From Frateuria_A sp051900425 (GTDB lineage: Bacteria > Pseudomonadota > Gammaproteobacteria > Xanthomonadales > Rhodanobacteraceae), in contig NZ_JBHZGK010000009.1 in NCBI RefSeq assembly GCF_051900425.1, positions 80,388 through 144,387 on the forward strand: 64,000 nucleotides of DNA, written 5' to 3'. Of the stretch, positions 42,822 through 52,621 are shown in pieces (the first letter of the stretch is position 1; each line of letters begins with the position of its first letter). Made by a program: the position numbers and the translations under genes. The notes under the pieces were generated by a model that saw only the letters and a program-made list of their open reading frames with translations, had not been told where the DNA came from and searched no databases.

Positions 42822-43520
42822 CTATCTGCCCCGGCCCAGATCCGAGAGCAGCTCCACCTGCAGTTCCTGGATGCGCACCAGCCGTTCCCACTGGTGCGAC
42901 AGCAGGTGGTCGACCTTCTCGTGCAGATGCCTGATTTCCAGCTCGGCCTTGAGGTTGATCTTGTAGTCGTGCTGCGACCGCAAGCGATCCTTCGCCTCCT
43001 GCCGGTTCTGGCTCATCATGATGACCGGCGCCTGCACCGCCGCCAGGCACGAGAGCAGCAGGTTGAGGAAGATGTAGGGGTACGGATCCGGCGGACGACG
43101 CCAGAGCACGAACGAGTTGAGGCCGATCCAGCCGAGCAGGAACAGGGCAAAGAAAGCCAGGAAGGTCCAGCTTCCGCCGAAGGTCGCAATACGGTCGGCC
43201 AGGCGTTCGCCGAAGCTCCACTGGCGATCGAATTCGCGCTCGATGTCGGTGGAAACCAGTTCGTGTTCGCGCAGGCTGCGCAGCACTTCCTTTTCGAGCG
43301 AGCTGAGCTCGCCCTTCTCCGATTCCAGCAGGTCATGCACGTAGGCAGCGCGGGCCTTGGCCAGGTCGGCATGGCACACGGCCCTGTCGGAGCTCCACCC
43401 GGGCGTCGTCTTGGCGAGTTCCTCCCCGACCTCCGGCCGCACCAGTTCGCCTGGCACGAGTTCGCGCGCCGGAAACGCCCGGCCGCAGATGGCGCAGGTA
43501 CCCATCGTGTGCTTGCCCAC
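42822..43520 (-). CDS. DUF1003 membrane protein
   Basis: 232-aa protein. The N-terminus has a small cysteine module (CAICGRAFPARELV, and CHADL near 50). Two membrane helices form the DUF1003 core (about 112-160: GGSWTFLAFFALFLLGWIGLN, then PDPYPYIFLNLLLSCLAAVQAPVIMMSQNRQ). A helical cytosolic tail follows with heptad-like LxxxxxHLHEKVDHLLSHQW. The function is unknown. The GTG start has GGAGGA 7 nt upstream. It converges with the DMT gene, 13 nt apart. Confidence 0.9.
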   Translation of the reverse strand: MGKHTMGTCAICGRAFPARELVPGELVRPEVGEELAKTTPGWSSDRAVCHADLAKARAAYVHDLLESEKGELSSLEKEVLRSLREHELVSTDIEREFDRQWSFGERLADRIATFGGSWTFLAFFALFLLGWIGLNSFVLWRRPPDPYPYIFLNLLLSCLAAVQAPVIMMSQNRQEAKDRLRSQHDYKINLKAELEIRHLHEKVDHLLSHQWERLVRIQELQVELLSDLGRGR

Positions 43521-43809
43521 CGCCGTATCCTCCGGTTTCCCGGCGCGAGCCTAGCACCGGTGCCGAGCCACGGTGCTTCAGCGTTGGCTTGCCTGCCCAG
43601 GGAAGCTCAGCGTGTCATGGGCCGGTTCGGCCAGCGACGACTGCTGCGGTGGTGGGCCTGACCTCATATCCCTGCCAGTGGAACCTGCAGATGAGGTGGG
43701 CGCCGCGGGGATTCCGACAGACGAGCCCGCGCGCGAATCTCGGCCATCGCCTGGCTGGATGGAGGCACTCTGCAATGCAGGAGGCCATGGCCTCGCCGGC
43801 CACAGGCGA

Positions 43810-44748
43810 CTAGCGATTGCTGACACCGTGCGGCACGTGGCCGGTGGCGACGTGCTTGCGGGCCGACTCCACGTTGGCCGGCGAGTCGTCAAAGAAGATG
43901 TCGGCACCGAAGGCGTCCAGGAACGGGCCCTTGTCGCGGCCGCCCAGAAACAGCGCCTCGTCGATGCGCACGCCCCAGCGACGCAGGGTGAGGATCACGC
44001 GCTTGTGCGCCGGCGCCGAGCGGGCGGTGACCAGGGCGGTGCGGATCGGCGAGTCCTCCGCGGGGAACGCCGTCTGCAGCCGGTGCAGCGCGGTGAGGAA
44101 GCCGCGAAACGGGCCGACCGAGAGCGGCTCGCCCGCCTGTTCGGTCTCGCGGCGATGGAACGCCTCCAGGCCCTCCTCGCGGGAGACGCGCTCGCCCTCG
44201 TCGCCGAAGATCACCGCGTCGCCGTCGAAGGCGATCCGCAGCTGCTCGCTGGCGCGCGGCGGCGCAGTGCTGGGCAGGATGGTGGCGGCGGCCACGCCGG
44301 CGGCCAGTGCGCGGCCGACATCCTCGGCGTTGGCCGAGAGGAACAGGTCCGCCTTGAACGGCGCGATGTAGTCCGAGGTGGGCGCGCCGCTGGTGAAGGC
44401 CGCGCGGCTGATTTCCAGGCCGTAGTGCTGGATCGCGTTGAAGATGCGCAGGCCGGTGTCGCCGGAATTGCGCGAAAGCAGGATGACCTCCACCGGGGGC
44501 TTGTCACCCGCCAGCTTGTTGAGCCCCAGCAGCTTCTGCACCAGCGGGAAGGCCACACCGGGCTTGAGGAGCTGGTCCTCGTGCTCGATCTGGAAACGGC
44601 GGTAGGCGTCCAGGCCATCGCGCTCGAACAGCGCATGGCTGTCGCCCAGGTCGAACAGCGCGCGCGAGGAGATGGCAACGACCAGGCGGTTGTCGGTGCT
44701 GGCGCTGGGGTCGTGGGCACCGGGGTCGTGGGCGTCGGGGGTGGTCAT
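43810..44748 (-). CDS. 5'-nucleotidase (PF06189 type)
   Basis: 312-aa HAD-like nucleotidase of the cytosolic N1-type family. It begins LVVAISSRALFDLGDSHALFERDGLDAYRRFQ. It also has VEVILLSRNSGDTGLRIFNAIQHYGLEI, FTSGAPTSDYIAPFKADLFLSAN, AFDGDAVIFGDEGERV and the late FFDDSPANVESARKHV. It would dephosphorylate nucleoside monophosphates. The first 18 residues (Asp/His/Ala/Pro-rich) are poorly conserved and the start is uncertain. A MITE-like element lies directly upstream. Confidence 0.9.
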   Translation of the reverse strand: MTTPDAHDPGAHDPSASTDNRLVVAISSRALFDLGDSHALFERDGLDAYRRFQIEHEDQLLKPGVAFPLVQKLLGLNKLAGDKPPVEVILLSRNSGDTGLRIFNAIQHYGLEISRAAFTSGAPTSDYIAPFKADLFLSANAEDVGRALAAGVAAATILPSTAPPRASEQLRIAFDGDAVIFGDEGERVSREEGLEAFHRRETEQAGEPLSVGPFRGFLTALHRLQTAFPAEDSPIRTALVTARSAPAHKRVILTLRRWGVRIDEALFLGGRDKGPFLDAFGADIFFDDSPANVESARKHVATGHVPHGVSNR

Positions 44749-44784
44749 GGGGGCAATCTAGCAAAGGCGGTGGGTGGGTGTACG

Positions 44785-45042
44785 GCAAGGCCTCCCCCAT
44801 CCGCCTTCGGCACCTTCCCCCGCAGGCGGGGGAAGGCTCGCGTTGAGAGATCCGGCGGGTTCTTCCCCGCAAGCGGCGCATTTAGAGAGCCGGCGGGTTC
44901 TTCGCCGCAAGCGGGGAAGGCTCGCGCCGTGAGCCGCCGCACCTCCCCATCTACGGCGGGAAGGTCCGGATCGCCAGATCCACCAGACCCTTCCTCCGCC
45001 TGCGGGGGAAGGTGCCCGGAGGGCGGATGGGGGAGGCCTTGC
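44785..45042. repeat. MITE-like element, about 258 bp, with terminal inverted repeats
   Basis: The ends are inverted copies beginning GCAAGGCCTCCCCCATCCGCC, each followed by TTCGG/CCGGG and CACCTTCC-CCGC. The interior contains extra CGGGGAAGGCTCGCG and AGAGCCGGCGGGTTCTTC tandem blocks (44838-44928). Its termini match those of 4876-5035 except at a few bases. It lies between nadK and the 5'-nucleotidase gene, and no gene is inside. Confidence 0.8.
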
Positions 45043-45053
45043 GGGGAACCGCC

Positions 45054-45821
45054 CTACTCCGCGGCGAACTGCTCGTCCAGGATCCGTTGCTCCAGGTTGT
45101 GCTCGGGATCGAACAGCAACTTCACCCCGCACTCGTCCGCCTGGCAGATCTTCACCGTGCGCACGTTGCGCACCTCCAGGAAGTCGGCCGTCGCGCTGAC
45201 CGGGCGCTTGCCCGGTTCGAGCACGCGCAGGGTCACCAGCGTGCGGTGCGGGAGGATGGCGCCACGCCAGCGGCGCGGACGGAACGGGCTGATCGGGGTG
45301 AGCGCCAGCACGTTCGCGTCCAGCGGCAGGATCGGGCCGTGGGCGGAGAGGTTGTAGGCAGTGGAGCCCGCTGGTGTGGCGACCATGATGCCGTCGCAGA
45401 CCAGCGCGGGAAGCTTGACCTCGTCGTTGAGCTTGACCTCCAGGTGCGCGGCCTGGTTGGTCTGGCGCAGCAGCGAGACCTCGTTGAAGGCCAGCGCGAA
45501 CTGCTCGTTGCCGTCGGCGTCGGTGGTGCGCATCTGCAGCGGATACAGCACGGCGGCGTGTGCCCGCTCGATCCGCCCGGGCAGGTCGTCGATCTGGTGC
45601 TTGTTCATCAGGAAACCGACCCGGCCGAGCTTCATGCCGTAGACCGGCAGGTCGAGCGCGCGGTGCGCATGCAGGGTACGCAGCATGAAGCCGTCGCCGC
45701 CCAGCGCGATGATCACCTCGGCCTCCAGCGGCGGCAGGTCGCCGTAGCGTTCGGCCAGTTTGCGGCGGGCCTGCTGGGCGACGGCAGTGTCGCTGGCGAC
45801 GAAGGCGAAGCGCATGGGCAT
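45054..45821 (-). CDS. nadK: NAD kinase
   Basis: 255-aa enzyme making NADP from NAD and ATP. The GGDG motif is in VIIALGGDGFMLRTLH (about 38-53), the second conserved motif NEVSLLRQ follows, and the glycine-rich VCDGIMVATPAGSTAYNLSAHGP with TPISPF are standard. Length suits the short proteobacterial form. Two possible starts, MPM and MRF, are two codons apart. Its neighbours are repeats on both sides. Confidence 0.93.
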   Translation of the reverse strand: MPMRFAFVASDTAVAQQARRKLAERYGDLPPLEAEVIIALGGDGFMLRTLHAHRALDLPVYGMKLGRVGFLMNKHQIDDLPGRIERAHAAVLYPLQMRTTDADGNEQFALAFNEVSLLRQTNQAAHLEVKLNDEVKLPALVCDGIMVATPAGSTAYNLSAHGPILPLDANVLALTPISPFRPRRWRGAILPHRTLVTLRVLEPGKRPVSATADFLEVRNVRTVKICQADECGVKLLFDPEHNLEQRILDEQFAAE

Positions 45822-45868
45822 CCGGCGTGACGAGGGATGCTTCGAGCTTAGCGCAGCGGCGGGCGAAT

Positions 45869-46012
45869 GTAGGAGGGCACGGGGACGTGCGCTCCTGCGA
45901 AAGACCCGCTCCCTCCCCTGTTTGCAGGGGGGGGGTTGGGGAGGGGGCTCTTCGCTCCGTGCCGCCTAACCCCTTCCCCACCTCCCCCTGCACGCAGGGG
46001 GAGGAGCCCATC
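45869..46012. repeat. Repeat cluster between gdh and nadK
   Basis: A short copy of the GTAGGAG..GCTCCTGC family (45869-45900) is followed by two opposing CTCCC/GGGAG palindromes. These are at about 45910-45948 (with a G9 run) and at 45972-46008 (CCTCCCCCTG / CAGGGGGAGG). Confidence 0.65.
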
Positions 46013-46015
46013 CCA

Positions 46016-49000
46016 TCAACCCACCGGCACCTGCGCCAGTTGCGCCAGGCGACGGACCGCCACCGAGGCGATCGGGTAGTCCGCGTTCTGGGTCAGGATC
46101 TCGGCGAGCATGCTGCGGGTGTAGTTGAGCGTGGCATCGTCGCGCTGCAGCCACGCCTGCACCGGCGAGACGTCCTTGCGGTCGCCGGCCAGCGCCAACA
46201 CCTGCTGGGCCAGTGCGCGATGCTGGTGGTTGAGCTCGTCCAGCAGCGAACCGCGCGCCTGCGCATGCCAGTGGCCTTCCACCGGCAGCGCCTCGATCTG
46301 GCCGCGCAGCCACTCCAGGTCCAGCGTTTCGCCCAGTTCGTAGAACACGCGGGCGACGGTAGTGATCGGCTGCCCGCTCTGCTGGGCGACTTCGCACATG
46401 TCCAGCACCGCCCGCAGCACCGGCATGCGGGCCAGCCGCACGGCCAGCGCCTTGGGCACGCCCAGGCCTTCCCACTTCTCGCAGCTGAGCTCGAAGTCGG
46501 CCTTGCCGGTCGCGGTCAGTACGTCGGGCAGGCCCTGGCGCAACGCGGTGACACCGGCCTGGTAGCGCTCGACGTTGGCGGCGATGTCCAGGCTGGCGCC
46601 GGGGCGGTTGAGCAGCCAGCGGGTCATGTGCCGCAGCTGCGACCAGATCTGCATGATCGCGTCGATCTGGGTGTCCTCGGCGACCTTGCCGTCGAGCGCC
46701 TCGATCTCGGCCCACAGTTCGCGCGCATCGAGGATCTCGCGAGCGGCGGTGTACGCCTTGGCGATCGATGCCGGCCCCTGCCCCGTGTCCTCCTGCATGC
46801 GCATCATGAAGGTGGCGCCCATGCGGTTGATCGTCGAGTTGGTCACCGCGGTGGCGATGATCTCGCGCTTCAGGCGATGGCGCTGCATGTTGTCCGCGTA
46901 CTTCTCGTGCAGCGGCTCGGGGAAGTAGCGCACCAGCTCCTTGGACAGGTACGGATCTTCCGGCACGTCCGACTCGAGCAACTGCTGGAACAGCTTGATC
47001 TTGTCGTAGGACAGCAGCACCGAAAGTTCCGGCCGGGTCAGGCCCTGGTGACGCGCCTTGCGCTCGGACAGCTCCGCGTCGGAGGGCAGGTTCTCGACCT
47101 GGCGGTCGAGCAGGCCCTGGGCCTCCAGCTCGCGGATGAAGTGCGCCATCGAACCCAGCCGCTTGACCGACTGGTGTTCCATCAGGGTGATCGCCTGGTT
47201 CTGGCGGTAGTTGTCCCACAGCACCAGTTGCGCGACCTCGTCGGTCATCGCGGCGAGCTGCTTGTTGCGGCCTTCCTCGGTCAGCTCGCCGCGGCGAACG
47301 GCGTCGTTGAGCAGGATCTTGATGTTCACCTCGTGGTCGGAGGTATCCACGCCGGCGGAGTTGTCGATGAAGTCGGTGTTGAGCAGCACGCCGTGCTGCG
47401 CCGCCTCGATGCGGCCCTTCTGGGTGAAGCCCAGGTTGCCGCCCTCGCCCACCACCTTGCAACGCAGCTCCGCGCCGTTGATGCGCAGCGCGTTGTTGGC
47501 GCGGTCACCGACGTCGGCGTTGGTCTCCTGCGAGGACTTCACGTAGGTGCCGATGCCGCCGTTCCAGAGCAGGTCGACCGGCGCCTTGAGGATCGCGCTC
47601 ATCAGCTCGTTGGGGTTCAGCTGGGTGACGTCGTCCTTCAGGCCGAGCGCGGCACGCACCTGCGGCGACACCGGGATCGACTTGGCGCTGCGCGGGTAGA
47701 CGCCACCGCCCTCGGAGATCAGCGACTTGTCGTAGTCCTCCCAGCTCGAGCGCGGGATATTGAACATGCGCTGGCGCTCGGCAAACGACTTCGCCGCATC
47801 CGGGTTCGGATCGAGGAAGATGTGGCGATGGTCGAACGCGGCCAACAGGCGGATGTGCTCCGACAGCAACATGCCGTTGCCGAACACGTCGCCGGACATG
47901 TCGCCGATGCCCACGCAGGTGAAGTCCTGGCTCTGCGAGTCACGGCCGAGCGCGCGGAAGTGGCGCTTGACCGATTCCCAGGCGCCCTTGGCGGTAATGC
48001 CCATGCCCTTGTGGTCATAGCCGTTGGAGCCACCGGAGGCGAACGCGTCGCCGAGCCAGAAGTTGTGCTCGATGGAGATGGCGTTGGCGATGTCGGAGAA
48101 CGTCGCGGTGCCCTTGTCGGCCGCGACCACCAGGTACGGATCGTCCTGGTCGTGGCGCACCACCTCGTGCGGCGGCACCACCTTGCCCTCGACCAGGTTG
48201 TCGGTGATGTCGAGCAGGCCGTTGATGAACATCTTGTAGCAGGCGATGCCCTCTGCCAGCTGTGCATCGCGGTCGCCGCCGACCGGCGGGCGCTTGACGA
48301 AGAAGCCACCCTTGGAACCGACCGGCACAATGACCGTGTTCTTGACCATCTGCGCCTTGACCAGGCCCAGCACCTCGGTGCGGAAGTCCTCGCGGCGGTC
48401 CGACCAGCGCAGGCCGCCACGGGCGACCGCGCCGAAGCGCAGGTGGATGCCTTCCACGCGCGCGGCCGAGACGAAGATCTCGCGGTACGGCACCGGCTTG
48501 GGCAGCTCGGGCACCTTGTGCGAATCGAACTTGAAGCTGATGTACGGACGGTAAGCGCCGTCCCACTGCTGGAAGAAGCTGGTGCGCAGCGTGGCGCGGA
48601 TCACGCCCAGGAAGCTGCGCAGGATGCGGTCGTCGTCGAGGCTGGAGACGTTCTCCAGCAGGGTGGCGATGGCCTCTTCCAGGATCGCCACCTGCTCATC
48701 GCGCGGACGCGAGAGCATGCCGACGAGGTTGTCGACCAGCGCCGGCTGCGCGCCCTGCACGTTGCCCGGGATCAGCACGCGCATTTCGGCGTCGAGCAGA
48801 CCGCCGGCGGTCTTCAGCTCGTCGGCAGAGAGGCTCTCGCGGCGCGGGTCGAACTTGGCGTTGAACAGCTCCACCAGCAGACCGGCGATGGCCGGATAGC
48901 GGTTGAGCGCGTCTTCCATGTACGCCTGCGAGAACGACACGCCGGTCTGCAGCAGGTACTTGCAGTAGCCGCGCAGCATGGCGACCTGGCGCCAGTTGAG

Positions 49001-50947
49001 CTTGGCGCCCAGCACCAGCCGGTTGAAGCCGTCGTTTTCGGCATGGCCGCGCCAGATCTGCTCGAAGGCGTCTTCGAACAGCGAGCCGACCTGCTCCACG
49101 GTGAACGTCAGGTGGCCGACCGGCTGCACCTCGAAGTCCTGGATGAACAGCGGCGTGCCGCCGGTGCGCACGTCATAGACATGCTCGGTCAGCACGCGCA
49201 GGCCCAGGTTCTCGAGCTGCGGCAGCACTTCGGAAAGCGCAATGTCGCTACCGGAGCGGTAGACCTTGAAGCGCAGTTCGTCCGGTCGCTGCGGCGGGTG
49301 GTAAAAGGACATGCGCACGGCATCGTCGCCCTCGAGCTGGGAGAGCTCGTAGACGTCCTCGGCCGCGACCTCCGGACTCACCTCGTCGACGTAGCCGACC
49401 GGCAGCGACTTTACGTAGCGGTTGGCCAGCACCACGCCTTCATGGTCGCCACGGGCCTGCACCAGCGCGTCGCGCACGTCGTCGTGCCAGTTGCGCACGA
49501 TCGCGGCGACGGACTGCTCGAGCGCAGCGCTGTCGTAGGTCGCGCGGTCGCCGATCTTCGGGCGCACCACCACGTGGAGGCGGGCCAGCGCGGCCTCGCC
49601 CATCAGCACCGCCGAGTCGACGTGCTCGCCATGCAACGCGTCGCGCAGCAGGTTCTCGATGCGCTCGCGCACGGTGGTGTTGAAGCGCTCGCGCGGCACG
49701 TAGACCAGGCAGGTGTAGAAGCGGCCGTAGCGGTCGCGGCGCACGAACAGGCGCGTGCGGGCGCGCTGGCGCAGGTCCAGGATGCCGAAAGAGATGCCGA
49801 ACAGCTCGTCCTCGCTGCTCTGGAACAGCTCGTCGCGCGGCAGCGTCTCTAGGATGTGGCGCAGCGACTTGCCCGAGTAGGAATCGCGCTTGAGGCCCGA
49901 GCGGCACAGCACGGCTTCGACCTTCTGGCGCACCAGCGGCACGTCCTGCGGACGGGCCATGTAGGCATTGGAGGAGAACAGGCCCAGGAAGCGCTGCTCC
50001 GCGACCGGCTTGCCGTTGGCGTCGAACTTGAGCACGCCCACGTAATCCATGTAGCCGGGGCGGTGAACGTGCGAGCGGGCGTTCGTCTTGGTGAGGATGA
50101 TCGCGTCGGTCGAACCCGACTGCGGCAGCTCCGAGGCAACCAGGCTGCGCAGCGAACGCGGCGCGACGGAGCGCTCGCTGCCGCGCAGGATGCCCAGGCC
50201 CGAGTCGTCGATGGCGCGCAGCACTTCTTCGCCGTCGGCCTCGGTCACTTCGTATTCGCGATAGCCCAGGAAGGTGAAGTTGTCGTCGGCCAGCCAGCGC
50301 AGGAACGCCGAGGCCTCGCCCACCGCGCTCTCGCCCAGCGGCAGCTTGCGCTGCGGCAGGTCGGAGGCGATCGCCAGCGCCTTGTCGCGCATGGTCGACC
50401 AGTCCTCGACGGCCACGCGCACGTCCTCGAGCGCTGCTTCCACGCGCGCCTTGAGCGCGGCCTGCGCCGCCTCGTCGGCCACGCGATCGACCTCGAAATG
50501 CATCACCGATTCGGGCTTGCCGCCCTCGCCGCCCAGCTTCTGCAGCTGCCCCTTGGCGTCGCGCGTGGCGTTGACCACCGGATGGATCACGCCGTGGATC
50601 TGCAGATCGTCGGAGGCAACCATGCTTACCGTGTCGACCAGGAACGGCATGTCGTCGGTGACGACCTCGAGCACGCTGCGCCCGGCATGGCCGCGCTCGG
50701 GATTGAACACGCGCACCTTGGCGCGGCCCGGCTCACGCTGCTGGACGAATTCCAGCAGTCCGCCGATCAGCCCGGCCCACTCGGCCGGGGTATGCAGGTC
50801 CACGTCGCTGTGCGCCATCCGCGCGAAGAAGGCGCCGATAAAAAATTGCGCCTCATCAAGGCGCCCGGTCGCAAAGCCGCTTTTCTTCAGTTCCTCGAAG
50901 ACAGCCGGGGGAACCGTGCTGTCGCTGGTCGCGCGAATGGCATTCAT
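46016..50947 (-). CDS. Large NAD-specific glutamate dehydrogenase (GDH-180 class)
   Basis: 1643-aa catabolic enzyme converting glutamate to 2-oxoglutarate and ammonia with NAD. It has the long regulatory N-terminal half (ACT-like regions, LPRDELFQSSEDELFGI) and a catalytic domain from about residue 800. RVEGIHLRFGAVARGGLRWSDR, KNTVIVPVGSKGGFFVKRP and VGIGDMSGDVFGNGMLLS mark the large Bac_GDH type. It is one continuous frame, complete. It diverges from the RND adaptor gene. The ribosome site is weak. Confidence 0.95.
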   Translation of the reverse strand: MNAIRATSDSTVPPAVFEELKKSGFATGRLDEAQFFIGAFFARMAHSDVDLHTPAEWAGLIGGLLEFVQQREPGRAKVRVFNPERGHAGRSVLEVVTDDMPFLVDTVSMVASDDLQIHGVIHPVVNATRDAKGQLQKLGGEGGKPESVMHFEVDRVADEAAQAALKARVEAALEDVRVAVEDWSTMRDKALAIASDLPQRKLPLGESAVGEASAFLRWLADDNFTFLGYREYEVTEADGEEVLRAIDDSGLGILRGSERSVAPRSLRSLVASELPQSGSTDAIILTKTNARSHVHRPGYMDYVGVLKFDANGKPVAEQRFLGLFSSNAYMARPQDVPLVRQKVEAVLCRSGLKRDSYSGKSLRHILETLPRDELFQSSEDELFGISFGILDLRQRARTRLFVRRDRYGRFYTCLVYVPRERFNTTVRERIENLLRDALHGEHVDSAVLMGEAALARLHVVVRPKIGDRATYDSAALEQSVAAIVRNWHDDVRDALVQARGDHEGVVLANRYVKSLPVGYVDEVSPEVAAEDVYELSQLEGDDAVRMSFYHPPQRPDELRFKVYRSGSDIALSEVLPQLENLGLRVLTEHVYDVRTGGTPLFIQDFEVQPVGHLTFTVEQVGSLFEDAFEQIWRGHAENDGFNRLVLGAKLNWRQVAMLRGYCKYLLQTGVSFSQAYMEDALNRYPAIAGLLVELFNAKFDPRRESLSADELKTAGGLLDAEMRVLIPGNVQGAQPALVDNLVGMLSRPRDEQVAILEEAIATLLENVSSLDDDRILRSFLGVIRATLRTSFFQQWDGAYRPYISFKFDSHKVPELPKPVPYREIFVSAARVEGIHLRFGAVARGGLRWSDRREDFRTEVLGLVKAQMVKNTVIVPVGSKGGFFVKRPPVGGDRDAQLAEGIACYKMFINGLLDITDNLVEGKVVPPHEVVRHDQDDPYLVVAADKGTATFSDIANAISIEHNFWLGDAFASGGSNGYDHKGMGITAKGAWESVKRHFRALGRDSQSQDFTCVGIGDMSGDVFGNGMLLSEHIRLLAAFDHRHIFLDPNPDAAKSFAERQRMFNIPRSSWEDYDKSLISEGGGVYPRSAKSIPVSPQVRAALGLKDDVTQLNPNELMSAILKAPVDLLWNGGIGTYVKSSQETNADVGDRANNALRINGAELRCKVVGEGGNLGFTQKGRIEAAQHGVLLNTDFIDNSAGVDTSDHEVNIKILLNDAVRRGELTEEGRNKQLAAMTDEVAQLVLWDNYRQNQAITLMEHQSVKRLGSMAHFIRELEAQGLLDRQVENLPSDAELSERKARHQGLTRPELSVLLSYDKIKLFQQLLESDVPEDPYLSKELVRYFPEPLHEKYADNMQRHRLKREIIATAVTNSTINRMGATFMMRMQEDTGQGPASIAKAYTAAREILDARELWAEIEALDGKVAEDTQIDAIMQIWSQLRHMTRWLLNRPGASLDIAANVERYQAGVTALRQGLPDVLTATGKADFELSCEKWEGLGVPKALAVRLARMPVLRAVLDMCEVAQQSGQPITTVARVFYELGETLDLEWLRGQIEALPVEGHWHAQARGSLLDELNHQHRALAQQVLALAGDRKDVSPVQAWLQRDDATLNYTRSMLAEILTQNADYPIASVAVRRLAQLAQVPVG

Positions 50948-51391
50948 GGCATCTGCTTGTCAGTGGAAACGAGTGGTGCCCACGCTGGGGAGGCGTAAAG
51001 CCCGAAAAGGATACGCCTCGCGTCAGGGCGATTCCACCGATGAGGCCACTACTGGCGGGCTGTCGGGCACGCGCATGCGGTGCCGATTCAAGGTGTACAT
51101 GCGCGCTCGCGCATCGACGGCGCCACCGTGCGGTCGCGCACGGAAATCTCTGCCGCGCGAACCCTGCGCGAGCCGCGGCTTTGTCCACACTCCTGTGCCA
51201 TAAGCAAGTCTTGGCCGCGGCGGCTGGCAAAATGTAAACTCGCCGGTATAGTTGCGCGTTTGAGCCGGCGCCTGCCCCACCGCCGGCACGTCGTGTCACG
51301 ACCACTGGCACTGGTCGGTCACGTCGGCGCCCGTATGCTCGCCGGCTTCCCCGCCGCGTCCCAGATCACGCCTCATAAGAATGGAGTTCCC
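50948..51391. other. 444-bp divergent region between gdh and the RND genes
   Basis: No gene is seen. A good plus-strand -10 (TATAGT, 51247-51252) lies about 140 nt before the RND adaptor, with a weak -35 (TGGCAA) 16 nt upstream. No regulator gene or clear operator dyad is present here. Confidence 0.5.
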
Positions 51392-52609
51392 ATGAAGTCC
51401 ACGACAACGCGCACCCTGGCCCTGTGCCTCGGCATGCTTGCCCTGGCCGCCTGCGGCGGCAAGGACCAGCCGCAGGGACAGCAGCAGATGCCGCCGCCGC
51501 AAGTGGGAGTGATCACCCTCAAGGCGCAGACCGTGCCGCTGACCAAGGATCTGGTCGGCCGCCTGTCGGCCTTCCGCCGCGCCGACGTGCGCGCCCGCGT
51601 GCCCGGCGTGCTGCTCAAGCGCACCTACGACGAAGGCACCGACGTCGAGAAGGGCCAGCTGCTGTTCCAGATCGACCCGGCGCCGCTGAAGGCGACGCTC
51701 GGCGCGGCGCAAGCCAGCCTGGCGCAGGCGCAGGCGAGCTATACCAATGCCAAGGTAACGGCCAGCCGCGCGCGCGAGCTGGCCCCGAAGGGCTACGTCT
51801 CCAAGGCCGACCTGGACAACGCGCTGGCGACCGAGCGCAGTGCGGCGGCCGCCGTGCAGCAGGCGCGCGCCTCGGTGCAGTCGGCGCAGATCAATCTCGG
51901 TTACGCCGACGTGCGCTCGCCGATCGATGGCCGCGCCGGCCAGCAGCAGGTCACCGAAGGCGCGCTGGTCGGCCAGGGTGAGGCCACGTTGCTCACCACC
52001 GTCGAGCAGATCGATCCGCTGTACGTGAACTTCAACATGAGCGTGTCCGAGCTCGAGCAGCTGCGCCAGGCGCAGGGCCAGGGCAACGTGTCGCTGGCGG
52101 TCGCCGGCAAGAGCGACAAGAACGCCAGCGTGCGCGTGACCCTGCCCGACGGCAGCACCTATGCGCAGCCCGGCACGGTCGACTTCTCCTCGACTTCAGT
52201 CGACCCGGCGACCGGCGCGGTGTCGCTGCGCGCGCGCATCCCCAATCCCGAGCACACCCTGCTGCCGGGCATGTACGTCACGATCGAGGCCTCGCTGGGC
52301 CAGCGCCACAACGTGTTCGTGGTGCCGCAGGCGGCGGTGCTGCGCGACACCGTGGGTGCGTACGTCTACGTGGTCGGCCCCGATGGCAAGGTCGCCCGCC
52401 ATGACGTCACCACCGCTTCCATGCAGGGTGGCAACTGGGTCGTCACCAGCGGGCTGAAGGCCGGCGAGAAAGTGATTGTCTCGGGCGTGCAGAACGTCAA
52501 GGAAGGCGCCCCGGCCAACCCGTCCCCGTGGCAGCCGCCGGCCCCGGCCGGCCAGGCGCCGGTAGCCGCCAAGGCGCCGGCCGCCGCCGCGACCGCGCGC
52601 GGCAAGTAA
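51392..52609 (+). CDS. RND efflux periplasmic adaptor (MexA/AcrA-like)
   Basis: 405-aa membrane-fusion lipoprotein linking an RND pump to an outer-membrane channel. The lipobox LAAC follows a signal helix (cysteine about residue 22). A beta-barrel/lipoyl half ends with GTDVEKGQLLFQIDP. The alpha-hairpin is about 95-160 (AQASLAQAQASYTNAKVTASRARELAPKGYVSKADL), and NLGYADVRSPIDGRAG follows. The ATG has GGAG 6 nt upstream. It starts a two-gene operon with the permease 12 nt downstream. Confidence 0.95.
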   Translation: MKSTTTRTLALCLGMLALAACGGKDQPQGQQQMPPPQVGVITLKAQTVPLTKDLVGRLSAFRRADVRARVPGVLLKRTYDEGTDVEKGQLLFQIDPAPLKATLGAAQASLAQAQASYTNAKVTASRARELAPKGYVSKADLDNALATERSAAAAVQQARASVQSAQINLGYADVRSPIDGRAGQQQVTEGALVGQGEATLLTTVEQIDPLYVNFNMSVSELEQLRQAQGQGNVSLAVAGKSDKNASVRVTLPDGSTYAQPGTVDFSSTSVDPATGAVSLRARIPNPEHTLLPGMYVTIEASLGQRHNVFVVPQAAVLRDTVGAYVYVVGPDGKVARHDVTTASMQGGNWVVTSGLKAGEKVIVSGVQNVKEGAPANPSPWQPPAPAGQAPVAAKAPAAAATARGK

Positions 52610-52621
52610 CGGAGCGACCTC

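Noticed and set aside
45827..49852. A 1341-codon open frame on the plus strand opposite the glutamate dehydrogenase
   Set aside because: It is a GC-rich shadow of the real gene on the other strand. Its His/Arg/Ala-heavy sequence matches no family and the minus-strand gene has clear motifs.
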